64,000 bases of DNA from Symsagittifera roscoffensis (taxonomy: Eukaryota > Xenacoelomorpha > Acoela > Convolutidae). Every line of letters starts with the position of its first letter. Position 1 is the stretch's first letter. The notes beneath the pieces were generated by a model, which saw only the letters and a program-made list of their open reading frames with translations, had not been told where the DNA came from and did not search any database. A program made the translations under genes and the position numbers. The stretch spans positions 11,677,579 through 11,741,578 of the forward strand of contig NC_087065.1 of the NCBI RefSeq assembly GCF_963678635.1, given 5' to 3'. Positions 22,747 through 33,916 of the stretch are shown in pieces.

Positions 22747-24641
22747 CTAAGGAGTTGATGACGTTGCCTCCTCGGCCTCCATGGGTGCGGCGCCCGGCAA
22801 CTTGGTCCGGCTGTTCCTCGAACTGTCTCTAGAATCGGCCATCATGGGTGCGGCGCCCGGCAACTTGGTCCGGCTGTTCCTCGAACTGTCTCTAGAATCG
22901 GCCATCGCTCCCAGACGACTGGACAAAGCCCTCGGGTTGAAGAAGGGTGGATTTGGGGGTGGTCCGAGCGTGACTTGGGCCGTCTCTAGCAACTCTGCCT
23001 CCAATGCGCTTATGTGCCTTTGGAAGACGTCATTTAACCACTCCACCCCTCTGGGCCTGTCAAAGTGAATCCCATCCGAGGATGCATCGTCGGGGAAAGC
23101 AGATCGCTCCATCTGCTCGGCTACGTCCTGTAGTCCAACGGGGAGGACGCTCCTTTGGTGTATCTGCCTGATTATTTCATTCAGGTTTCACACTTTTGTA
23201 TTCATCTCCATTGCATGTTGGTCCGTTTTCATGTTATAAGGAATGGTGCACACCGTGAGAATGGCAGGATCCATTTTAATCCGCAATTCCTCAAGAATGC
23301 AGCTCATCTTGTCATGCAGCTTCGTCACCTTCCTTGCCTCCCCCCCTAGACACGTCGTTCGTCCCGACCATCAGAGTTACCGTGTATACTCTTGCCATCC
23401 CTAGCATCTCAAGTGTTGCCAACATCTGCGGCGTCGCAGCTCCAGCGAAACTCAAGATCCCCGTTTGCCAATGGGACTGAATCCGGGTCAGCACCCGCAA
23501 CAAGCTGTCCCCTATGATCAGGTGGACCGCCCCCTCAGGCACACGTGGCTGCGTGAGGTATTCCACCCAAGCCGCGTAATGGAAGCAATCCCTCCTGTCT
23601 CTCTGCGCCGTGCTCCAATCCATCCGATTGTGCCTGTGGTATCTGCCTTCCGTATTCTTCTTGTAACTTGAGATCACCACACTCCTGACAGGTTGCTCCC
23701 TCCATGTCGAGGGTAGCTCCACTCTTGCTGGACTCTCACGACTCCTTAGCTGTAGCCGCTCGTGCAACTCTTTCAGTCGTGACGAGCTACCGCTCACCTG
23801 ACTACTACTCGGAGTTGAACTCGGGGTATATCCAGGCAGCGCGATGTCCATCAACGGGCGTATTATTTGTTTCTCTAGGCAACGCAGGGAGGACGCTGAT
23901 TCAGTTGGTATCCACACCTCCAACCCCTCATTCATATGTTCCTGAGCCGCGCGATCAAGGTTAAATCGTCCCTTCGATCTAGGAGCTTCGTCCACCTCCA
24001 TACGCGACTCTGGGCTTGAGCCGGTAACCATCCGCTCTTTGGGCCTAGCCCCTTTCTGCATGTCAAGCTCGCGTTGTCGTTGCTGGATCCTTTCAAGCTC
24101 CGACTTCAGCTGCTCACAATTCGCGGCATTCTCTCGTACTCTTTGTTCCTGTAGATGCTCAGCTCTCAACATATCCAGTTCCCTCCGCGCTTGGTCCTTT
24201 TCGACGACCGCTTGATCCCTCTCAAGTTTCGCCTGATCTCTCTCAAGCTTCGCTTGATCCCGGTCGAGGTTCGCCTTGTTCCTCTCCCTCTGTGTCCTCT
24301 CAAGTTCTCTTTTCAGACTACTGAGGTCAGGATACGCCTCTTCCGTTTGCTGCGCTCGCGTCATAGAGGGTGTCTTACTCGTGTGTTGGCCCGCTGACCT
24401 TGCTGATGGTCTGGTTGGTAGTGGGAACTCCCTTGCGCCATACTCGGTGTTATTGCTCAAGCCAGGATTCCTCGCCAATTCGAATCCCCTCACCCCTCCA
24501 TCCACATTCCAGGACAGCCATCTGGTTTGCTCTTGGTTGGATATTCCATCGGTGGTGTAGCCGACCATCAAAACCGCTTCTGTCGCAGACTCCCGGCACT
24601 CGCCCTGTTCCTCCAACTGGAGGATGGCATTCAGCATCACT
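22747..24641 (-). pseudogene. ORF2 of copy 2, N-terminal part with SGNH domain, 5' truncated
   Basis: Open stretches 24640-23312 and 23112-22747 encode the N-terminal region, beginning at about codon 41 of ORF2. They include the coiled coil and the SGNH hydrolase domain, with IIGDSLL, SFAGAAT, GTNDVS and DGIHFDRPRG all present. A frameshift around 23310 (SRGGGKEG replacing SRGEARK) splits the domain. The 5' end breaks off at 24641 against AT-rich DNA with no LTR, indicating deletion or truncation of everything upstream (leader, gag-pol). Confidence 0.87.
22781..22906. repeat. 63-bp in-frame duplication in copy 2 ORF2
   Basis: A 63-bp stretch starting ATGGGTGCGGCGCCCGGCAA occurs twice in tandem (22781 and 22844) with no visible difference. 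It adds 21 codons (the SRDSSRNSRTKLPGAAP segment) without breaking the frame. Its perfect identity indicates a recent duplication. Confidence 0.97.
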
Positions 24642-26562
24642 GTATCTTATTTTTTTTTGTGAAAGATATATTTCTTGAGATGCGAGCATATATATCAAAA
24701 TATTTCTGATATAATTAATCAAGTTTGAATTTTTGATGCTGAAATTCAAAACAAAATATTTTCACTACATTTTTTAGAAGCACAAAGAGGAAAGGATCTT
24801 TAGTTTCAATGCTTTTTGTGCAAAATAAGGCAACTCAGCCCAACATTATAAGCAGTTGGGTGATATACGATAAAAAAAGCCATTTCAGACATAACTCAGC
24901 TGCAATTACTAGTCTAAAAACGGCATATACATGCTTGTGATCTTTTGAATACTTTGGAACAATTTTGGAGGTCAAAAACAAATCCGGTTTTGACTTACAA
25001 AATGAAGGAAAATCCACTGGCAAAATTGTATTTTTTTAGAGCAAATTTAGTTTAAAAGAATTAAAATTTGCCCGTGTTCCTATAAATTAGCACGCACTCA
25101 GCAGCTATTTCAATGAGACTGCTCGGTTAAAAGCAACGCCTTGAATGTTCCGATTGCCTTTTAAAGTCTCTAGAATAGTGCTCGGTTTGAAAAAATTTCA
25201 GAAATGGATCCTTAATTTTCCTTACTTTTGAAAAGTAATTCCCCACACTGCGTAAAGTACAAAGTGATATTCCAAATATAGCAAAATAAAGTAGACCAAC
25301 TAGCATTCTTCAATTCAATACAATCTATTGCGCGTTAATCACCCCTAATTGCCAATCTTTAAGCCCTTCTAACTTTAAGAAAAAGGTGAAAAATCTTATA
25401 AATTTGAGCTTAAAGCAACAAAATCTTTCGGTTGATATATAAAAAAATTCTGTCAATAAATCCTTATTAAAAAGTATAAGTCTGTCTGGAGAAAAAATCA
25501 CTCGAGCACAAATATTCCGGGCCTCATGCACTATACGGCTAAAAATCAAAATGTCCACATCTTTTTTGTTCAAATTCAACCTCGAAATAATAAGGATGAA
25601 TCTGATTGCTTTTTAGTGTTTAATTAGCCAAAGAACAAGGACCGGCATTCAACTAAAATTTCCAGCAGATAAATTTTATTCTGCTGAATTTTACCTCATT
25701 TTACTAGATTTGTCTCGTCTGATACAATGAATTGTCTGAGTACAGCATAAATGTTAGCTCAAAATATAAAAATACTAATTTTGCGCCGTTTTGTGCATTA
25801 GACCCTATATTCCGTCACTATCTTCAAAAAAAATCGAAACAGCAAATTGATACGTAATGTTCCTAGATCGGTAGGAAAACTTGAGGACACATTTTTTAGT
25901 CACTTTTAGTAATTGCAGTAGTAAAATAACTTCCAAAACTGTTCTAAAAGTTGTTAAAAGTTGAAACTATATACACAGAGGCGAAGCTTCACTTCACAAT
26001 ACGCGACAAACCGCCAAGAGCTTAGAAGACCGGACGAAATTAAGAAAAAATGCTTAAAAAGATGAAAAAAGCCCTCGAACTTTAGACCTACAGATTTAAA
26101 AGCTACTATCACCACGATGCATCCACTGTCTCTTAGTCTCTTCAAACACTAGTCAGAAATAAAGCGGATGAACACATGCAATAAAATTGATATTCTAAGC
26201 TACAAAAGTGCCACAAAATTTGAGCACTAAATTATGCGAGTTCAGTTGGCAAAAAATGCTCGTAATAACACTACGCTCGCAAGGTCGTTATGTACACAAA
26301 CAGATCAGTTATTCTGACTGGTGTTTATTAGCTTAGGAAATTAGACAAGCAAATTAGACGACCTGAAAGTTAAAGACTCTAGACTATAACTTACATGCAA
26401 ATTCCGTGAAATTTATTTACAGAATCAATTCATCTGTTGCTTGAGTAAACACTGGTTGTCTAACCACAAATCTGCTTATAAATGTTTATTTGTGTAACTT
26501 AAGCATTTCAAAACATAATTTGTTTTTGTTCCGACTTTCGATACGAAAGTGACGGAATATTT
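24642..26562. other. AT-rich host DNA, no gene recognised
   Basis: About 1.9 kb of AT-rich sequence with many stops in all frames. The short open frames are lysine/phenylalanine-rich and show no motif. It may be intergenic or intronic. A GACGACCTGAAAG-like stretch near 26355 resembles the inverted-repeat motif of the following duplication. Confidence 0.6.
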
Positions 26563-27197
26563 GTGCTCGAAATGGGTTTTTTTTCTTCAGACAAATTTCG
26601 GCTTTTTAACTAGCCATTTTTGACGATATCTTTTTATATCATTCGAAAGCTATTGTTGTCCTGAGCTCAAACTTGAAAAGATTTTTCACCTGTGGTCATT
26701 TTTCGTAAAGTTATGGGGGTTTAAAGATTGCCATTTTGGCCAATTTGGGACAATTAACGCGCAATATATTTCGCACTATTAACGCGTAAGCGGAGAGTTA
26801 ATCCGTCTTAAAATCGTTCCAAATTGGTTGAAAGAAGCTTATTTGCCATAAATGATTTGTTACAAGGAGCGAAATCTATCCTTTTGTACTTAATATGGCG
26901 TGTAGGGGGATGATTTTCATAAAAAATTTCAAATTTTAGAGAAAAAAAAACTTTTTCAATTGTTTTGATACATTTATTTTTTTTGGATGTTATTACTGCT
27001 CCATAAAACCTTCAAAGGCAGTCGGAATATTCAGGGCTTCGCCCTGGTACGAGCAGACTTGTTTCGATTTATTGTTTTCTAATTAACTCACCATAATAAT
27101 TTTGATCAGTTCTGAGACCATATAGAGTCTATTTGTTTTTGTGTAACCTCATTCTTAAGAAAAAATGTTGGTGTTCTTATCGGGGGTTGAGAATTTA

Positions 27198-27590
27198 GAC
27201 GATAAGCAAATTAAACGGAGGTACTTGAAAGGAAATTAGGCGATTTTGCTAAATTGCACTTCGAAAGTGAAAATAGACGAAAGTGAGAGAAATCAAAACG
27301 GTTTGCCGACAAAATGCATGAGAAAAACAAAATTATTTGCAGACAAGTTAAATTTCGGTGGCCGAAAGTTTTAAAGTCAATCCTGCAAAATTTATTCAAT
27401 TCAAAACTCTCCTGTTATATTCGGATTCGACATTTTATGTTCATTTAAACTAATTGTTTTGACATTTATGTTCTTTTTGTATTTGTGAAACTTGACTCTA
27501 AGAAAAAATTTTGTCTAAAATGCCAGATCTGTAAAAAACAAATTTCGCCTAATTTCCTTTTTGTAGCATCCGTCTAATTTGCTTATCGTC
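27198..27590. repeat. 393-bp segment with inverted ends (unit 1)
   Basis: The left end GACGATAAGCAAATTAAACG is the near-perfect reverse complement of the right end CGTCTAATTTGCTTATCGTC. A second inverted pair lies just inside (GGAAATTAGGCGA and TCGCCTAATTTCC). This looks like a non-autonomous DNA transposon. Related words recur nearby at about 27660-27690. Confidence 0.55.
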
Positions 27591-28787
27591 TTATTTCCTA
27601 GGCCCCGTTCTTATCGTTTAACTTCACAAAGAGTTATCGTCTAAAATTATTTACTGTCATCTAATTTGCTTATCGTCTATTTCCAAGGCCCCATTCTGAC
27701 TACAGCTCTCTTGCATGCCAGTGTACTTATTTATTTTCCACGCAAATTCACCTAATACAAATACATGTCAGATGGAGTCAAGTGAAATGTCATATTTATA
27801 TCCGAATATTTTGAATCAAAATGCAATGATTCGAAATGCACTTAATAATGAAAAGCAAAAAATAATGCAATTAAAATACCATTTTTGATGCATTCTTATT
27901 TCAAAATAAAAATTCAACACAGTAAAAAAATAGGCCACAATATTATTTTCGTAATTTAATAAAGGTATGTTAACTTGTTCTGAAGCTTAAATTCAAACCA
28001 TCCCAAACACAAAAATATCTATATTTAAAAAAAAGGAAGTGTCAACTTTTTTTGAACTGTGCGACAGGGAGAGCAATCGCAAATTGTTTTCTATTTTCGG
28101 CAGAGTGATCAGTTTTTTGAAAAATGCTATTTGAAGCCAGTGGAAAAACCTGTGGCACCAGACGAAGTGCTCGAAGTGGGTTTTTTTTCTTCAGACAAAA
28201 TTCGGCTTTTTAACTAGCCATTTTTGACGAAATCTTTTTATATAATTCGAAAGCTATTGTTGTCCTGAGCTCAAAATTGAAAAGATTTTCACCTGTGGTC
28301 ATTTTTTGTAAAGTTATGGGGGTTTAAAGATTGCCATTTTGGGACAAATAACGCGCAATACATTTCGCACTATTAACGCGTAAGCGGAGAGTTAATCCGT
28401 CTTAAAATCGTTCCAAATTGGTTGAAAGAAGCTTATTTACTATAACTGATTAGTTACAAGGAGCGAAATCTTTCCTTTTGTACTTAATATGGCGTGTAGG
28501 GGGATGATTTTCATAAAAAATTTCAAATTTAAGTAAAAAAACTTTTTCATTTGTTTTGATACATTTATTTTTTTTGATGTTATTACTGCTCCATAAAACC
28601 TTCAAAGGCAGTCGGAATATTCAGGGCTTCGCCCTGGTACGAGCAGACTTGTTTCGATTTATTGTTTTCTAATTAACTCACCATAATAATTTTGATCAGT
28701 TCTGAGACCATATAGAGTCTATTTGTTTTTGTGTAACCTCATTCTTAAGAAAAAATGTTGGTGTTCTTATCGGGGGTTGAGAATTTA

Positions 28788-29180
28788 GACGATAAGCAAA
28801 TTAGACGGAGGTACTTGAAAGGAAATTAGGCGATTTTGCTAAATTGCACTTCGAAAGTGAAAATAGACGAAAGTGAGAGAAATCAAAACGGTTTGCCGAC
28901 AAAATGCATGAGAAAAACAAAATTATTTGCAGACAAGTTAAATTTCGGTGGCCGAAAGTTTTTAAGTCAATCCTGCAAAATTTATTCAATTCAAAACTCT
29001 CCTGTAATATTCGGATTCGACCCGTTATGCTCATTTAAACTAATTGTTTTGACATTTATGTTCTTTTTGTATTTGTGAAACTTGACTCTAAAAAAATTTT
29101 TTGTCTAAAATGCCAGATCTGTAAAGAACCAATTTCGCCTAATTTCCTTTTTGTAGCATCCGTCTAATTTGCTTATCGTC
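28788..29180. repeat. 393-bp segment with inverted ends (unit 2)
   Basis: The duplicate of the inverted-end segment in unit 2, same length. Its left end reads GACGATAAGCAAATTAGACG and matches the right end perfectly, so unit 2 preserves the ancestral base that changed in unit 1. Confidence 0.55.
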
Positions 29181-29753
29181 TTATTCCTAGGCCCCGTTCT
29201 TATCGTTTAACTTCACAAAGAGTTATCGTCTAAATTTATTTACTGTCATCTAATTTGCTTATCGTCTAATTTCCAAGGCCCCATTCTGACTACAGCTCTC
29301 TTGCATGCCAGTGTATTTATTTATTTTCCACGCAAATTCACCTAATACAAATACATGTCAGATGGAGTCAAGTGAAATGTCATATTTACATCCGAATATT
29401 TTGAATCAAAATGCAATGATTCGAAATGCAATTAATAATGAAAAGCAAGAAATAATGCAATTAAATACCATTTTTGATGCATTCTAATTTCAAAATAAAA
29501 AATCAACACAGTAAAAAAAATAGGCCAACAATATTATTTTCGTAATTTAATGAAGGTATTTTAACTTGTTCTGAAGCTTAAATTCAAACCATCCCAAACA
29601 CAAAAATATCTATATTTAAAAAAAAGGAAGTGTCAACTTTTTTTGAACTGTGCGACAGGGAGAGCAATCGCAAATTGTTTTCTATTTTCGGCAGAGTGAT
29701 CAGTTTTTTGAAAAATGGTATTTGAAGCCAGTGGAAAACCTGTGGCACCAGAC

Positions 29754-29950
29754 GGTACTAGTTGATTGTTTGGTCCCTCAAAAACGCTGTGGTCAGTATG
29801 TTGCTAATTCTATCAGTAAGCAGTTTTATTTCTCTATATGGCAGTCGAAACGGGCCTAATTAGTCTAGCGGGTACGAATCCGGTAACCAACCCCTTAACC
29901 AATCATCTAAACTAGTTTTGTCACGGGACCAAACAAGTAAACTAGTATCC
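29754..29950. mobile_element. 197-bp MITE-like element
   Basis: The ends read GGTACTAGTT and, in reverse complement, GGATACTAGTT. Further in, both arms share TTGTTTGGTCCC. The element is flanked on both sides by AGAC (29750-29753 and 29951-29954), a candidate 4-bp target duplication. No coding capacity. It lies exactly at the end of the tandem duplication. The transposon superfamily was not determined. Confidence 0.65.
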
Positions 29951-30024
29951 AGACATTCACTTAAAAACAATTTTCATAAAAATATCTATTACTCATAAAT
30001 ATCAATTAAATTGTACAATGTAAT

Positions 30025-32365
30025 TCAGGACAGTTCGCTGATTCGTTTCTGGATCACTTTGTCCGTGATGTCTCTGAGTTTGGGTGCATCCACATAAGAG
30101 TCACACTCGAAGCACCACACGGAGGAGTCCATGAAACTGAGGGCCACGAAGTGTGTCTGTTCACTGGAATGAGTCAACATGTGTCCATTCGCATATCTGC
30201 TGCATAGGATTGTCTAGAGAAAAAGAAACCGACGAATTTTGGGGTTTTGAAATACAGGATTGTCTGAGAGAAGAAATCAGCTTTTTATCATACAGGAGCA
30301 TACGTAGAGAACAAGGATATACTGCAAATTAAGCGTCACACAAAACTGATTTAACAAAATATTTTTACACAGGCGAAGCTGAGCTTCGCACCACTTGCGA
30401 TACAACACAAGAAAGCCGCTAAGTCGAAAACAAAATCAAAAATGTCGAAAAAACTAGATCCATCAAAATGAATAAGGCTAGTTTTGAAAAATACCATGAC
30501 AATAGAATGTGAGATTAGCATCGGAAAAAATTTTACAAAGCGGTAACAAAGCCGAAAACACCGTAACCCTTGAAGCCGAAAAAAATCAACAAGACCTAAG
30601 ACTTATAAAAACTTAACAACTCCCCCTCGCCCTCAAAACACACACACATTAAACTTTATTTCCTCGTCATATGAAACAATAAGAGGCCACTCAGCCGATA
30701 TAAAATAGGCCGAAACCTACTAAACCGAAAAAATGAAATTAAAAAAGCCAAAAATTTTTTTAAAAACCTATTAAGTTCTCCTTAGCCTCACACACACATG
30801 TACATACAAACACACGCACACGCACACAGTTCCTTTAACTATTTTGATGTTTTCTCTGCGGAAAAAAATTTAAAAAAAAAAACACTAAAAGCAACTACGA
30901 TGTTACTTGCTTACAACAAAAACACAATTCTACGATGCAGTAACTAAGCTGACAAAATATAAGCAGACAAAAATAAGATGACAATTTATTTACCGATTGA
31001 AAAAAAAACAGGTCCTGTCAGATTCGAACCCAGGACCTTTACAGTCCCAGGCGTATTCGTTACCACCAGACCAAGTGCGCCAGAGACGCAAAGACATTTG
31101 AACTTATTATGAACTAAACCCAAATTTACCATTTCTAAATTATTTAGTGAAAAAAAGTATTGTACCCGATTGCAATACCCTTGCTTATCGCAAGGGTAAA
31201 AAGTCGAAAAAAAAACCAATCAAAAAAATTAAGGACTAATAAAAAAAGTTCACTCACACGCACCTACAAGTGTGAGTGAGTTCACTAACTCACTCACACG
31301 CACCTACGAACTTTTTTCGCTCGTCGAAAGACGCAACAAGAGGAAATTAAGCCCAAATGACATAAGCTGAAACCTATCCAATGGAAAAAAAGGAAAAGAA
31401 TAAAAAGCAAAGTCGAAAAAAAAGTTGTCATGAAAAACTATAATTTCTAACAAGATTTTAGCGTTTTGAGCAATCTAGAGGCGAGCATAAAAATTATTTT
31501 TCTCTCGAAATGAATCAGAATTAGGTCACTAAGCCAATAAAATGTAAGCCGAAATCATTTGGGCAGAATACAATTTTTCAGCGACAAAACATACAAAAAC
31601 AAAAAAGAAAATCTAAAGTCTAAGTTAGTAGAACTACAAACAGAACATCAAAACACTACAAACAACAACAATGTAACTTGCGTACAGCAACAAAAAAAAT
31701 CAGTTCTAAGATGTGGAAACTAAATTAACATAACATAAGCCGGCAAATCATTTTTTTGAAACTGAATTTTTCTCGTTTAAAAGAACAGCATGCTTTTTGA
31801 TTCGAACCCAGGACCTTTTCCGCCTCAGGCGTATTCGTTATCTCAAAACCGAGTGTGCCAGAGACGCCTAAAAATTTGAACTTATCATGAACTGAACCTA
31901 AATTTACCATTTCTAATTTTGACTATTCTGTGAACAAAGTTATTTTCGGGAAAAGAAGTCTTGTATCCGATTTCAACACTCTTGCTTATTGCAAGGGTGA
32001 ATAATTAACGATGGTACGTGTCTGTAACCAATTGGATCAAAACTATCTCCAACAAATTTTCTTAAGAGCATAAACTATCAACGAGAAATCGTTCCAGACA
32101 GGAAATCATAATTTGCTACTACAGTCGTAAAGTAAATCAAATCACCATGCACACCATAATGATCCCTACTTCTATGGGTATCGCAAGTCGTTGAAAATCA
32201 CCTACTCACCTTGCATGTCAGACATATCCATGTCTCCTCCTGATTGCATCCATCCTGTTGGCACTCAATTGAGGAGTCGAGGTCACTATCGGAGAAGTTG
32301 TTCAGATCTGGTTCACTCAAGGCAGCAACATGTTCACAGTCCAACTTAACATTCACGGCGAACAT
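30025..32365 (-). CDS. Small ZnF-UBP domain protein (HDAC6/USP-type ubiquitin-binding zinc finger)
   Basis: Two exons, 32365-32210 and 30213-30025, joined across an intron of about 2 kb. The donor is AAG/GTGAGT and the acceptor TTTTTCTCTAG/ACA, both phase 0, giving about 114 residues. The product is one ZnF-UBP fold: CEH near the start, CQQDGC, CLTC, then CSRYANGHMLTH after the splice, THFVALSF, and SSVWCFECDSYV. This pattern is the family hallmark, as in the HDAC6 C-terminus and several deubiquitinases. The finger binds the free C-terminus of ubiquitin. No catalytic domain accompanies it, so it probably acts as an adaptor or free-ubiquitin sensor. I start at MFAVNV; an in-frame ATG 27 bp upstream (32392) would add nine residues. 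The intron contains two SINE-like repeats. Confidence 0.82.
31021..31197 (-). mobile_element. tRNA-derived SINE-like repeat, copy A
   Basis: On the minus strand there is an A-box-like TGGTCTGGTGG followed by a B-box-like GGTTCGAATCT, with tRNA-like spacing. The T-stem does not pair well, so it is not a functional tRNA. Upstream lies a hairpin, ACCCTTGC and GCAAGGGT, and a block shared with copy B (AAATGGTAAATT region). A run of T follows. It lies in the intron of the ZnF-UBP gene. Confidence 0.6.
31799..31998 (-). mobile_element. tRNA-derived SINE-like repeat, copy B
   Basis: A second copy of the repeat at 31021-31197 in the same orientation and same intron. It keeps the GGTTCGAATC box, the GAATACGCCTGAGGCGG stretch and the terminal hairpin (TTGC loop GCAA), but the A-box region is altered. 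Several substitutions and a short insertion separate the two copies, so they are independent or old insertions. Confidence 0.6.
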
Positions 32366-32392
32366 TTTTGAGAAAAACGAACGAATTAACAA

Positions 32393-33916
32393 TCAATAAA
32401 CAAACAACAGCTGTAGACTCAAAACTATCTAAAAATAAAATTCAACTCGAAACTATTTTTTAATATTCAAAGGGAAATAAACTTCAGCCAGATATTTCAG
32501 AATCTAAACTGCAAGTGACAAAGCTACCACAATGATTTGGAGAGAACTACAAAAGCAAACAGCTGTTTGCTGTAGTTATGACATCATCGTCGTCATCATC
32601 ATGATCTTCATTATTTATCAAATTTCGACTGTCATCATAACCGTCCACGTAATCATCGTCAACTTCAAAGTCGAGGCGAATTTTTGTATAAATTAGGACA
32701 CAAACGCTAAGAGTATGTAGTCCCAGAAAAATATTGCTAAAAAATTGCAAAAAACACAAAACCATTAATTCCAGTTGTCAAAAAACCTGTACTTGTACAG
32801 TATACTAAAAACCAGTACCTGTAAATAATTTGATCACAGTCCCATTTAAAATAAGAATCGAAACAAGAGTAGCCAGTGGCTGAGCAAGTAGCAGCTAACT
32901 TTCATAGCCTTATTTTTTCCAAAAAGAAAATGAAAATATGTTCGAATCTTGTGCCCATGAATCCAATTACTAACCACGTGTAGACAGATTTTGATGGGTA
33001 GTTTTGCGACTTTTTATTACAGCTCGAAACAGGACTACTCAATATATAACTTTCGACCCGTCTGGAATTTATGTGAGACTTGGAATTGCGTGAAAACAAA
33101 ATGCTCCAGAATCGAACTTCATCGGCACCTCGCTGGTCGAAAATAAAAACTTGGCCCAGAAGAAAAAAAATTAATATTTCCATATGAATGCATTACAAGC
33201 TTAACTTTAAAAACACCGCAAATCTGCTCATAACCAATAACTATTATCTGAGTTTTCATCTGAACCCCTTTTTTGTATTAGGTTCTCTACATGTTCCGCT
33301 ATTTTCTTGGTAGAAGCTTAAGATGAGCAGCTATTCGCACGGGATTACTCACTATAAAAACTCTATATCACACTCAATATCTAAATTTAGCATTTAAACT
33401 GATATTGGAAAACTTGTTCTTTTAAAATTTCTGCCAGATGGCATTTTTATTGTGAATTGCCGATAGAATTTAAAAAGCACACACGTTCACTCTCCACATA
33501 TTTGTGGTTCAATTGAATTTCACGCTGTTGATCATCACCAATACATCAAAGTTGCGTTAGTTTTGAACTTGAACATAAGTCTAACTTCAGTACTATACAA
33601 CTGAAGTATTACTAACATCCATTTATACTAGTTGCTCAATAGTTAGTGACACACTAGATTAGAACTGAGTGTACAAATCAAGCGATCGACCATGGCAGAG
33701 CTCAATTTGTATTTTGCATCAAAGTTCGATAAAATCATCGTTCAAGCAAGTTAGTATTCAGCATTAATTTTACCAAGAAGTGGAATTATCTGTCCTAAGA
33801 GCCTCTAATTACCCATGGCTACGTGAGGTTAATTAACTGACTACACATTTTTCTTAACCAGCGTTTCATTAGAATTTATAACTCAATTTCTTGGAAGTCT
33901 TACAGCATCAAAAAGC
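32393..33916. other. Intergenic region between divergent host genes
   Basis: AT-rich DNA between the 5' ends of the ZnF-UBP gene (minus) and the TMED gene (plus). It should contain both promoters. I see no convincing TATA or initiator. A GATGAT-type simple repeat lies at 32578-32660. Open frames here are low complexity and not believed. Confidence 0.5.

Larger units (their letters stand above)
1..24641 (-). mobile_element. Tandem pair of giant Ty3/gypsy-class elements sharing one LTR (copies 1 and 2)
   Basis: Two degenerate copies of the same giant LTR element lie head to tail on the minus strand. Copy 1 (1-15179) has the leader, gag-pol and the N-terminal part of ORF2 and continues past the left window edge. 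Copy 2 (16076-24641) retains only ORF2 from about codon 41 onward plus its 3' UTR. The single LTR at 15180-16075 has a PBS and leader on one side and the ORF2 3' end and PPT on the other, so it serves as 5' LTR of copy 1 and 3' LTR of copy 2. Both copies carry several stops and frameshifts. The right end is an abrupt truncation against AT-rich DNA, with no LTR. Confidence 0.88.
26563..29753. repeat. 1.6-kb tandem duplication
   Basis: Two head-to-tail copies with a 1604-bp offset. Unit 1 is 26563-28166 and unit 2 is 28167-29753. Both start GTGCTCGAA and end CCTGTGGCACCAGAC. They differ by scattered substitutions and small indels, so the duplication is recent but not brand new. No coding gene is seen. 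Small open frames are present in both units but accumulate indels between them. Confidence 0.95.

Noticed and set aside
31021-31090. Functional tRNA gene
   Set aside because: A- and B-box-like sequences are present, but the T-stem has mismatches and no acceptor stem pairs, and a second degenerate copy lies 0.8 kb away. A SINE is a better explanation.
32547-32765. 72-codon ORF with an acidic DDDDD run
   Set aside because: It comes from a GAT/ATC simple repeat in the intergenic region between two host genes.
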